64,000 nt of DNA from Kitagawia praeruptora (taxonomy: Eukaryota; Streptophyta; Magnoliopsida; Apiales; Apiaceae): NCBI GenBank assembly GCA_037693485.1, contig CM075351.1, forward strand, positions 71,822,001-71,886,000. Reading direction: 5' to 3'. This document shows positions 1-8,641 of the stretch, piece after piece (position 1 is the stretch's first letter; every line of letters begins with the position of its first letter). A program made the position numbers and the translations under genes. The notes beneath the pieces are model-generated. The model did not search any database and had not been told where the DNA came from. It worked only from the letters and a program-made list of their open reading frames with translations.

Positions 1-41
1 GCAATATGAATAGATATTTAGACAGAATATTAATATATAAA

Positions 42-64
42 GCTCTAATTTATATAATTAGAGC
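42..64. repeat. small perfect inverted repeat (hairpin)
   Basis: Arms GCTCTAATT (42-50) and AATTAGAGC (56-64) are exact reverse complements around a 5-base TATAT loop. It may be a foldback within the transposon body or a chance AT-rich palindrome; no further role is visible. Confidence 0.5.
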
Positions 65-154
65 ATAGAAAAGTATGTAGCTAATATCATTTCCTTTTAA
101 TTAACTTTTATTCTTAATTTGCATGAACTTGATATTAGCTTTTGCTTTAATCAG

Positions 155-214
155 ATTTTTAAGGATTCAAGTGAAGAGGAAAGAACACATGCTGAGATGC
201 TAATGGAATATCAG
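155..214 (+). pseudogene. captured ferritin exon fragment
   Basis: An exact 60-nt exon lies between a 3' splice site (TTTAATCAG, ending 154) and a 5' splice site (GTGATT, from 215). It translates in phase 0 to IFKDSSEEERTHAEMLMEYQ. This matches the segment of plant plastid ferritins around the SSEEEREHAE motif, whose glutamates and histidine belong to the ferroxidase centre. In plant ferritin genes this segment is an exon of about this size. I found no neighbouring ferritin exons in the next 1.6 kb; earlier ones would be left of the window. Its position inside a CACTA element close to the transposon end suggests a captured gene piece. It cannot make a functional ferritin by itself. Confidence 0.72.
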
Positions 215-1829
215 GTGATTGTGATATAAATCGTATTCTTTTGTATGTATAAAGTTATCATGTAGTACCTCTATATGTAGTACCTCTATAAATCGTAGTC
301 TTTGATAATTTTGAATTCTGGAATAAAAGCCTTGACAATTAGAAGTTTTAGAATTCTGGAATAAAAGCCTTGACAATTATAATTTAAGCATGACTTGTAT
401 TTAGTTATTCAAATAAGTATAGTTGCTGCTCTGAAGATTGGTTGTACACTGAAGATGCTTCTGCTTCTGAATGTTCAAAAGAGCTATCTTATGTCTTCCA
501 TTGCCATTCTGACATGTAAATGGAATTATCACTGTCATGTCAAAAATCGATCAGACTACTTGGACTTCATAATTGTCAAAAAATAATTTAGAACACCATT
601 TTAGTGTCCAAGTTATTACTTGTTTCTCGGAATGTGAATCAACACTTGATTTGTGTTTCTGCCTGCATATAGAGGATTATACATTTTGAATTCGGTGTAC
701 TGCATATCAGGTGAAGCATATACGTGTCACCATAAATCGATACTCATGTTATACTGAGAAAGGTTAATAGCTTTATCTAATTGAAAAAAGGGTAATTGCA
801 TCTGATGATGCATTTTATGTCATAGAAAAGAATCTGCATCCTGACTATTCCTTCTGTTGTAGCATTTAAAATGCATCCTTGTGATAGCTTTACACAGGCT
901 GCTCACTGGCGCATAGGTCATAATATTGAATGTCAAAAGTTGTCTGTTGATCCTCAGCACACTAATTCTAGCTCTGGTAAGAGTAGAGCAGTAACAGAGA
1001 AAGTTTAACAATACAACTTTTACTACCGCTGATTTTAGAAAATAGTCAATGTTTAGACTTGACGATAACTAAGATGCATATTGTCATATTGGAAGATCTA
1101 GTTTCAGTTTCTGTCATACATACTAAATGCTAGTACTCATCTTTATCATGCTCTTGATTGTTATGTCCATATCAGTGCCATTCTCTACACTGTTGGAGCC
1201 TGTACAATGTACATAAAGTTATGAACATTGCAAGTGATGTCCTTGAAATTTGAATGTCATATTCCTTATCTAGCTTTAATTTGATGCACCTTTGGTTGAT
1301 ACTTCGTAAATGTGAAGTTGGTAGGGTAATATTATTAGTAACTAGTGATCAATGACATTAAAGCTTCTGATATTGCTTCAAGATAAAACTAGCAGTATAG
1401 GCACTTAACCTCAACAAAGATATAGAAATACATTCCGACCTTCTTTTGAATATGTAAGTAATCCAGTTTAGGCCATCTTTTGATATAAAATTCTGCATTT
1501 TAAAATGTTGTGGCAGGCTCATAGTGCGCAAGAAGAGTCACAACGAATGATTGCTGTGCGAAAAGTGTGTAACAGTCTTTGCAAGAGCAGTGCAAGAGCA
1601 GCAGTCTACAGGGAGGTCGATGCAGTCTTTGCAATACTTTACTTATATTTTCTATGTGTACACTTTTGGTAGTAGGTTAGTATTTTGAGAAAGACCAAGT
1701 TTAATGTAGAATTGTAATGTAAGTCGACATATGTTTCAACTTTAGACTAAGTAGTACAATGTTTGTGTTGCCAATAAAACTATATTCATATATGAAATTT
1801 CAAACAGGACATTGCAATGTGAACTAATA
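215..1829 (+). other. intron-like and exon-like filler inside the CACTA element
   Basis: This is AT-rich sequence of plant intron and 3'-UTR character. Two stretches may be terminal exons, but I do not recognise them. A 32-codon open stretch at 421-516 (Asp/Glu/Ser/Cys-rich) ends in TAA at 517. A segment at 1517-1669 follows a GGCAG acceptor-like site, reads open as AHSAQEESQRMIAVRKVCNS and onward, and ends in TAG at 1670. A poly(A)-type AATAAA at 1773-1778 follows about 100 bases later. They may be more captured host exons or the transposon's own 3' end. No transposase motif was seen. Confidence 0.35.
313..378. repeat. 28-bp direct repeat, two copies
   Basis: The 28-base unit beginning GAATTCTGGAATAAAAGCC occurs at 313-340 and again, identical, at 351-378, separated by 10 bases. 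A shorter duplication (GTAGTACCTCTATA) lies just upstream near 264-291. Both look like local slippage or repair duplications in the intron-like region of the transposon. Confidence 0.85.
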
Positions 1830-2325
1830 AAAATGTTGCAAAAAAGTGTTGCCAATAAAATTTAAAAGTATTACAATAATAATTAAAATGTTGCAGAGAA
1901 ATGTTGCAAAAATATCAAAAAGTATTGCAAAAGGTTCCAAAATGTTGCATATAAATGTTGCAAAAAAACCAAAAGTATTGCAAAATGCATAATAATGTTG
2001 CAAAAATATGTTGCAATAAACTCACTTTGTAACATTTTTAAGCCAATTAATGTTGCAAAAAAGTGTTGCATTCGTCTGTTGTAACATATTCAAAATGTTG
2101 CTAAAACATGCAAAAGTGTTACAACAAACTACACCAAACTCTTCTTGTAATACTTTGAAAAGCGTTGCAATAAACACAAAAAGCGTTGCTATAGAAGGCT
2201 GTTGCCACGCCGGCAAATGCAACACTGACTTTTAGCAAAAGTGTTGCATAAACATCTATTGTAACACTTTTGGAGCCTAATGATACACTTTTTTGGTGTT
2301 GCAACAGCCAATATTTGGTGTAGTG
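1830..2325. repeat. CACTA subterminal repeat array
   Basis: At least fourteen copies of a GTTGCA core (mostly ATGTTGCAAAAA, some GTGTTGCA or GCGTTGCA) are packed into about 500 bases, with related GTTACAA and TAACA forms in inverse orientation. In En/Spm-type elements, arrays of short subterminal motifs bind the element's TnpA-like protein and are needed for transposition. The same motif vocabulary occurs in the second CACTA end at 61900-62110, so both belong to one family. Confidence 0.75.
2298..2325 (-). repeat. CACTA terminal inverted repeat (right end)
   Basis: On the minus strand it starts at 2325 with CACTACACCAAATAT and continues TTGGCTGTTGCAAC. The terminal repeat at 61900 reads CACTACAAGAAATAT then GGGCTATTGCAA. 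Over the first 27 bases only four positions differ. This fixes the transposon boundary and its family. Confidence 0.8.
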
Positions 2326-3324
2326 GCTTATAATACTGATAATATAACTGAATTGAGAATTTATCTTAAGGCATTACATATCAGTTATAGGGATCAGACT
2401 TTAGAAAATGAGAGAATCAAGACTGAGTGCTCTCAACTTAAAGAAAGAAATAAACTTGTTGAGGAACAACTTGAAAACATGAATAAAATTCAGAAAGAGA
2501 GAAATGATGCTGTGTTTATAGAACAGGAGTTGCTAGGTAAGTATAAGCAACTAGAATCTGAATTGGAGGATGCAAAGCACATTATTAAAACTTGGACACA
2601 TTCTGGAAAAGACACTCAAGAGGTTTTTCAATCAGACACAGTAGGTCTAGGTTATTCTGAGGATGATGTGCTTAGGTTTCAGAATACAGTCAAAATTAGA
2701 CCACCTCTTTCTTCTAAGAAATTTGGAACATTTGTTCATGGTACTGTTAAAACTGAGCATGGAGCTGTTGAAAGTGAGCCAGTAAAAACCTGTGTCAAAC
2801 AGGTTAATATTGGTTCAATGACAGATAAACAACTCAAGCATAAGCTTAAAGAAATAAAATCTGTCAACAAACAGAGAATGCCTAGGAAAAACAGAAATGG
2901 AAAGGTAGGCATAACATCAGGAATTAAGCCAATGCTTGCTACATTTGCACCTAGAAAAACTTGTCATAATTGTGGTAGCACTAATCATCTTGCTAGTTTT
3001 TTTAGGAAGAACAAAGACATTAATTCTTTACCCTCCAAATCTGGAGTGAAAAAGGATAATGTCAAACCAAGACCACAAACTCTGTGCAAACATTGTGGAA
3101 GTAGTTGGCACTCAATTTATACTTGCAAGAATTATCATGCTATTTATCATAATTATTATGAACTGAAACCTAATTTGAAATGGGTTGAAGTTGATTCTGC
3201 AAGTACTAAGAATGAAAATGTTAGTTTAAACTCTGATAATGACAAATCCGCTGCAAAAACTAACAGATCCAATAAAGCAAAAGGATCCAAGCAAGTCTGG
3301 ATCCTTAAAACTAACAATCAGTGA
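2326..3324 (+). pseudogene. gag: gag, C-terminal part, truncated by CACTA
   Basis: This is the nucleocapsid half of the Gag structural protein, which packages the retrotransposon RNA in cytoplasmic particles. It joins the homologous Gag of element D at YNTDNITELRIYLKALHIS, directly after the CACTA end. A heptad-like charged region follows (about 2370-2600), then a basic stretch and zinc knuckles. In the knuckle near 2968-3009 the final Cys is Phe (CHNCGSTNHLASFFRK; element D has Cys), so its CX2CX4HX4C set is broken. The knuckle near 3088-3135 (CKHCGSSWHSIYTC) is complete. The frame ends at TGA 3322-3324. The N-terminal half and start codon are absent. The ORF's apparent start at 2293 lies in transposon sequence and is an artefact of the insertion. 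Confidence 0.85.
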
Positions 3325-6300
3325 TTGTTTGTGTTTGCAGGGCACCAGGGTAAGTACCCTAGTCGTGGACAGTGGATGTTCAGGACACATGACTGGAAAT
3401 AAAGCCCTGCTATCAGAGTATGAGGAGAAAGTTGGCCCAAAAGTTTCCTATGGAGATGGCAACATAGGACATACTCTGGGATATGGCAATATTAATCTTG
3501 GAAGTGTCATCATCACTAATGTAGCTTTGGTTCCAGGACTCAAGCATGATCTGCTTTCTGTGAGTCAAATCTGTGACAGAGGATATCATGTAGATTTTCA
3601 GCCTGAATATTGTCAAGTCATCAGTAAATCTACAGGGAAAGTTGCTCTAGTTGGAAACAGAAAAAAAAAATTCTATGAAATAAAATTGTCAACAAACTCT
3701 GATGGCAACGCAGTGTGTCTGTCAACAAGGATGTCCAGTGAAGAGAGTTGGAAGTGGCACAAGAAACTCTCTCATTTGAACCTGAACAACATCAATGAGC
3801 TAATAAAGAATGATCTTGTAAGAGGACTACCAAAGTCTTTGTTGAATGCAGAAGGCCTGTGTGATTCTTGTCAAAAGGCCAAACAGAGAAAAGCCTCTTT
3901 CAAAAGCAAATCTGAGTCTTCAATTGTTGATCCTTATCATCTTCTACATGTTGATCTTTTTGGACCAGTGAATGTTATGTCTCTTGGAAAGAAGAAATAT
4001 GCTCTAGTCATTGTTGATGAATACACCAGATACACATGGGTGTATTTTCTAGCAAAGAAGGATGAAACTGCATTAACACTGGCAGAACATATAATGCAAC
4101 TGGACAAAGGGTCAAAGAATCAAGTGAAGATTATCAGAAGTGACAATGGAACTGAATTCAGGAATTCAACAATGGAAGAATTTTGCAAGAACAAAGGAAT
4201 TAAACAAGAGTTTTCTGCACCTGGCACTCCACAACAAAATGGTGTAGTTGAAAGGAAGAACAGAACTTTGATAGAAGCTGCCAGAACTATGCTTGATGAA
4301 GCAAAATTACCAACCTATTTCTGGGCAGAAGCTGTTCAAACAGCTTGTTTTACTCAGAATGCCACTTTGATAAATAAGCATGGAAAAACACCATATGAAA
4401 TGGTGAGAGAAAAGAAGCCAAACCTGAAATATTTTCATATTTTTGGGTGCAAATGCTTTGTGCTGAAAACTCATCCTGAACAGTTGACCAAATTTGATTT
4501 GAAGGCAGATGAAGGAATTTTTGTTGGCTATCCACTGTCAACTAAAGCATTCAGAGTTTATAATCTGAGAACTAGAGTGATCATGGAATCTATTCATGTG
4601 TCTTTTGATGATAAGAAAATGACTGGACTTGAAGATGTAAATGAACATGATCAACTGCACTTCGAAAATGAAGATTTAATCTCTGATGAACTAAACTCTG
4701 ATGAGTCTGATCTGACAAACTCTGAACCTCTACTGGTAAATACTGAAGAGAACTTTCAGCCAGAAACAAGAGAAGAACCAGTTGAGGGGGAGCATGAAGA
4801 AACTCATCAAAGTGATAACTCAAATTCTGATAATGACTCAGCTGAAAATTCTGAATCAAACTCTGGTGACTCAAACTCTGAAAGTCCAAAATCGGACAGT
4901 TCACACACTGAGCAGTCACATTCAGGGGGAGCCTCAGAGAATGAAGAAAGATATCAAGAAAATCAGGAGAACATGGATCAAGGGGGAGGATCCAACTTTG
5001 AAAGAAGTCAATTGCCTTCAGCTAGGAAATGGACCAAATCTCACACACCTGATTTAATCATTGGTGATCCAGATGCAAGAGTAAGGACAAGAAGTGCAAC
5101 AACAAATGAATGTTTGTTTCATGTATTCTTGTCACTAAATAAACCAAAGAAAGTTGAAGAAGCTCTTAAAGATGCTGACTGGATAACAGCAATGCAAGAA
5201 GAGTTAAATGAATTTGAAAGAAATGAAGTGTGGACACTAGTACCAAGACCAAAGAACAGGTCTATTGTTGGTACTAAGTGGGTTTTTAGAAACAAAACTG
5301 ATAGTGAAGGGGTTGTTACAAGAAACAAAGCAAGACTTGTGGCAAAAGGCTATTCACAGCGAGAGGGGATAGATTATGATGAGACTTTTGCACCAGTTGC
5401 TAGATTGGAGGCAATTAGGATGTTTCTTGCTTATGCTTCTCACAAAAAATTCAAGGTTTTTCAAATGGATGTGAAAAGTGCTTTTCTGAATGGAAAACTT
5501 GAAGAAGAAGTGTTTGTTGAACAACCACCTGGTTTTGTAGATCCAAAATATCCTGACCATGTCTACAGGCTAGACAAGGCACTTTATGGACTTAAGCAGG
5601 CACCAAGAGCATGGTATGAAACCCTGGCTCAGTTTCTTTTAGAAAGTGGATTCAACAGAGGTACAATTGATAAAACTCTGTTTTATTTCAAATCTGGAAG
5701 TGACTTGCTTTTAGTTCAGATATATGTTGATGATATCATTTTTGGATCTACTAATGATAAACTCTGTAAGAAGTTTGCAAAGCTCATGCAGTCCAGATAT
5801 CAAATGAGTATGATGGGAGAACTAAGTTATTTTCTAGGCTTACAGGTGAAGCAAACAGATGATGGAATCTTTATCAATCAAGCAAAATATACCAGAAATC
5901 TTCTCAAGAAATTTGGTATGCTTGACTGTTCATCTGTAACAACTCCCATGGCAACTGCAACAAAATTGGACAAAGATACAGGATCATCAGTAGATATGAC
6001 AAGTTACAGAGGAATGATTGGCTCTCTTCTCTATCTAACAGCAAGTAGACCTGATATCATGTATGCAACTTGTCTGTGTGAAAGGTTTCAGGCAAATCCA
6101 AGGGAACCACATTTAACAGCTGTGAAGAGGATTTTCAATTATCTCAAGGGCACTGTAACTTTAGGGCTGTGGTACCCAAGAGAATCAGATTTCAAGCTAC
6201 TTGGTTACTCTGATGCAGACTTTGCAGGTTGTAAGATTGACAGAAAAAGCACCAGTGGAAGTTGTCAATTTCTTGGTGACAGACTTGTTTCTTGGTACAG

Positions 6301-6667
6301 CAAGAAACAGAAATCAATATCCACATCTACAGCTGAAGTAGAGTATATTGCTGCTGGTAGCTGCTGTGCACATATTTTATGGATGAAGAATCAATTGCTG
6401 GATTATGGATTGAGTTATAGCAAAATACCTATTTTCTGTGATAACCAGAGTGCTATTGCAATGACAGGTAATCCAGTACAACACTCAATGACCAAGCACA
6501 TCAGCATAAGGTATCACTTTATCAGAGAGCATGTAGAGGAAGGCAATATTGAGCTTCACTTTGTGCCTACAGATCAACAACTTGCAGATGTCTTCACCAA
6601 GCCTTTGAGTGAAGCAGCATTTACAAAGCTGGTCAATGAACTAGGGATGGTCTCTGGTTTTGACTAA
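3239..6667 (+). CDS. pol: Pol polyprotein (protease, integrase, reverse transcriptase, RNase H), intact frame
   Basis: This is the replication polyprotein of a Ty1/copia element. From the ATG at 3239, domains in order are: aspartic protease with DSGCSGHM (residues about 44-51); the GAG-pre-integrase HHCC zinc region ([11 protein letters not shown] ... CDSCQKAK); integrase core with HVDLFGP, SDNGTEF and [10 protein letters not shown] carrying the D,D,E acids; an acidic Ser/Glu-rich linker (about 4640-5000); reverse transcriptase with the [11 protein letters not shown] block and catalytic YVDD at 5723-5734; and RNase H with [17 protein letters not shown] and STAEVEY. There is no stop in 1142 codons. 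The first 34 codons overlap gag in another frame, and the true pol frame probably begins at GGC 3341. The copy has a few likely deleterious changes relative to D, such as CERFQ for CARFQ and a basic run KKKKF for RHNNI near 3660. Confidence 0.93.
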   Translation: MTNPLQKLTDPIKQKDPSKSGSLKLTISDCLCLQGTRVSTLVVDSGCSGHMTGNKALLSEYEEKVGPKVSYGDGNIGHTLGYGNINLGSVIITNVALVPGLKHDLLSVSQICDRGYHVDFQPEYCQVISKSTGKVALVGNRKKKFYEIKLSTNSDGNAVCLSTRMSSEESWKWHKKLSHLNLNNINELIKNDLVRGLPKSLLNAEGLCDSCQKAKQRKASFKSKSESSIVDPYHLLHVDLFGPVNVMSLGKKKYALVIVDEYTRYTWVYFLAKKDETALTLAEHIMQLDKGSKNQVKIIRSDNGTEFRNSTMEEFCKNKGIKQEFSAPGTPQQNGVVERKNRTLIEAARTMLDEAKLPTYFWAEAVQTACFTQNATLINKHGKTPYEMVREKKPNLKYFHIFGCKCFVLKTHPEQLTKFDLKADEGIFVGYPLSTKAFRVYNLRTRVIMESIHVSFDDKKMTGLEDVNEHDQLHFENEDLISDELNSDESDLTNSEPLLVNTEENFQPETREEPVEGEHEETHQSDNSNSDNDSAENSESNSGDSNSESPKSDSSHTEQSHSGGASENEERYQENQENMDQGGGSNFERSQLPSARKWTKSHTPDLIIGDPDARVRTRSATTNECLFHVFLSLNKPKKVEEALKDADWITAMQEELNEFERNEVWTLVPRPKNRSIVGTKWVFRNKTDSEGVVTRNKARLVAKGYSQREGIDYDETFAPVARLEAIRMFLAYASHKKFKVFQMDVKSAFLNGKLEEEVFVEQPPGFVDPKYPDHVYRLDKALYGLKQAPRAWYETLAQFLLESGFNRGTIDKTLFYFKSGSDLLLVQIYVDDIIFGSTNDKLCKKFAKLMQSRYQMSMMGELSYFLGLQVKQTDDGIFINQAKYTRNLLKKFGMLDCSSVTTPMATATKLDKDTGSSVDMTSYRGMIGSLLYLTASRPDIMYATCLCERFQANPREPHLTAVKRIFNYLKGTVTLGLWYPRESDFKLLGYSDADFAGCKIDRKSTSGSCQFLGDRLVSWYSKKQKSISTSTAEVEYIAAGSCCAHILWMKNQLLDYGLSYSKIPIFCDNQSAIAMTGNPVQHSMTKHISIRYHFIREHVEEGNIELHFVPTDQQLADVFTKPLSEAAFTKLVNELGMVSGFD
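3331..3351 (+). promoter_or_regulatory. splice-acceptor-like site at the pol start, with adjacent donor-like site
   Basis: TTGTTTGTGTTTGCAG ends at 3340, giving a pyrimidine-rich tract plus AG. The next base starts codon GGC of the pol frame in phase 0. Nine bases on, AGG|GTAAGT (GT at 3350) matches a plant 5' splice site. The acceptor-like sequence recurs in elements D and B; the donor-like site occurs only in A and D. This may show that pol is expressed from spliced RNA rather than by frameshifting. That is an inference from sequence conservation. Confidence 0.4.
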
Positions 6668-8641
6668 ACATGTTGGTTAGACTCAAAATTTTCTTATAAA
6701 ATGTGTTGCTCATATTTCTGTGAATTGTTAAGTGCTATGTGAACCTTGTTGTTTAAACTCTGTTATGCGGACTCTGTTCACATGTTTCTGTTCTCACACT
6801 GTTAAACTCTGTCAGCATGTTTGTCTATCATACACTGTTAATATGTTTGATAAACTCTGTGAATTCTGAATTGATTTTTGTCTGAATGAAAGCACCAATG
6901 AAGAAATATGTATGAAGCATGATTCTCAGTGAATAAATCAAGATTCTTTCTGAGTCACTATGATCTAATCAGAAATTATGCAGTAAGATAACTCAGCATG
7001 ATACTGTTTCATATTTAGAGCATCTCTTAGTTTATTTGGTCCTAAACTCTGAGTCTATGAATACTGTGTGCATTGCCTCTCATGCATAACTTCTGATATT
7101 GATGAACTCTAAACTCTGATTAGTAACACTCTACTTCCAAGACATACATAGTTCTTGATGATTCCTTGTTTGTAATTGTGAAAATTTTAAAACTTGAGAT
7201 GAGTCATTGTTTAGTTTGGTGAAGAACAATTCATGTCAGCACCCTGTGAGATTTTGAGCCAAATAATTGATTGATACATTTTATATCAATCAGATTTTAT
7301 TAATGTGTGATGTTCATCAGTGAGTATGTTGCTCTAGAACTTGTATTAAACCATTTTGAGACTACATGATATGTGTGTGCATGAAAATGATAAAGGCACT
7401 AGGATTTACCATCTTTCTTCAAACACTGTTCATAAATACCACCCTTAGTAAACCCCTTTGAGCCTAATTAACTGCTCATTTTTCTTAAACTCTAACGTAT
7501 TAAGAGCAGTTATATTTTTTTTGAAAATCAAATGCAAGCAGGTGAGTGTTTCTCAAGAAAAGAAAAGTTTACTCAGTATATATATAAAAAAAAGGGTATA
7601 TATACTGATCATCTTGTATAAATATGTACTAACAGTGTGACTGAACACTTTGGTCTGTTAAATTGTTCAGTCCGAAATTCATTAATTTTAAAAACATCTC
7701 TTCTCACCTGTTTGAACTTACTACATTACAACCCTGAATAAAGTCCTTTTGATTTGTGCATATATGTAATCAAAGTAGTGTAAATTTGGTGGAAATTCAA
7801 GCTTATGGAAGTATCTGCTTTTACTGATTGAATTTGAGAGAAAACACTTCACCTAAACACTTGTGTGCTTTGAGAGTTTGTGAGGAAATCCTTGACATAT
7901 AACTCACTGAATGATGCTTTGATGTCTATCTCCTGATCTTTTTGTCTATAATGACTGTGTGCTTACTTGGATAATCATGAACATCAATGGGAATAGGGTT
8001 ATTCAGATTTCTGTATTTAAGGAACTACAGAGTTTAGCATTCATCACATACTCCGTGTTTAATATGAGAGTTTGTGCATTCAGTGTTTATTGATTTGATT
8101 TATGGATTTTATGAAATATTAGATGCTATAAAAATTGATTTGGTAACCTCTGCTACACATACACAAAATATTCACGACTGTGCATTTTTGAAAGGGTTTT
8201 AGTGATAAAGTTTGAAAATTTGACAAACACTGATGGATTGCGTTCCGTACTCTAAGGTAAATTTTCATTAAGATAATTTGAAAATTTTGGAGTAAATAGA
8301 GTGTTTGACAACTGTTAATGAGTGTATTTTGTGGTAAAGTGTCTTGATAATAGGAAAGACAGCAGTAATAATGGCTTTTACTGCGCGTGATTAAGTGATT
8401 CGCTGCATGTTTGACACGTGTAACACTATTCTAGGAACGGTTGCGTGTTTTCAATGTAAAAACGATTGAGTTTTATTTTTTTTTACTACTCAAATCATTT
8501 TTTTTGTTCCTATCACTCCACATCCACTCATATTCACTTTACCAAAAACACAGCCCTCCTTTGTTTTTCACTTTGACATTTTCACAAACACCTTTCTTAC
8601 ATATCACTTTCACAGTCGATTTTTGCTTATTTCTTGATCTA
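6668..8641 (+). other. pol to env-like spacer of element A
   Basis: This 2-kb noncoding stretch is homologous to 32218-34270 (minus strand) in element D, including matching short motifs. Exact copies of AAACTCTG lie at 6755, 6804, 6852, 7044 and 7111, with the inverse CAGAGTTT at 8028; the same octamer recurs in the LTR. A G-box lies at 8415-8420, and an acceptor-like TTTCACAG ends about 30 bases before the env-like ATG. No antisense ORF like that of family 2 is present. Confidence 0.6.
8415..8420. promoter_or_regulatory. G-box (CACGTG) upstream of env-like gene
   Basis: GACACGTGTAAC contains a perfect CACGTG, the plant bZIP/bHLH site and ABRE core, 222 bases before the env-like ATG at 8642. 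Element D has the same site at 32475-32480, and family-2 elements have one upstream of their env-like genes. No clear TATA box follows it here. Regulatory use is an inference. Confidence 0.4.

Larger units (their letters stand above)
1..2325. mobile_element. CACTA (En/Spm-like) DNA transposon, one terminal part
   Basis: The right boundary is visible. Read on the minus strand, the sequence ending at 2325 begins CACTACACCAAATATTGGCT, a CACTA terminal inverted repeat, followed inward by an array of short TGTTGCAA-type subterminal repeats. Just outside the boundary an interrupted Sirevirus gag frame resumes, and the matching uninterrupted gag in element D (near 38610) shows the insertion point. 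GCT (2326-2328) is the candidate 3-bp target duplication; its partner is off the left edge. The body holds a ferritin exon and other exon-like pieces, not a transposase, so this looks like a non-autonomous, gene-capturing member. The left end and full length are unknown. Confidence 0.75.

Noticed and set aside
313..378. The 28-bp direct repeats as possible CRISPR-like or integron sites
   Set aside because: Only two copies 10 bases apart in plant DNA; a simple local duplication explains them.
421..516. 32-codon stretch after the ferritin exon as a further ferritin exon (LLNVQK resembles LLNVHK)
   Set aside because: Only a short resemblance in one frame; the flanks do not fit ferritin order, and a different frame is equally plausible.
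1883..2304. Several 60-67 codon ORFs in the CACTA subterminal array
   Set aside because: They are made of translated TGTTGCAA repeats in all frames and do not look like genes.
4590..4919. 109-codon minus-strand ORF opposite the acidic linker of pol A (also 35914-36300 opposite D)
   Set aside because: It is the antisense shadow of a Ser/Asp/Glu-rich linker whose codons give long open antisense frames; there is no promoter-like site, and the sense frame explains it.
8441..8641. N-terminal extension of the env-like ORF with hydrophobic FFLLLKSFFLFLSL, as a possible signal peptide
   Set aside because: The upstream codon is not ATG, the extension is T-rich spacer, and element D does not conserve it; the shared ATG is at 8642 (32217 in D).
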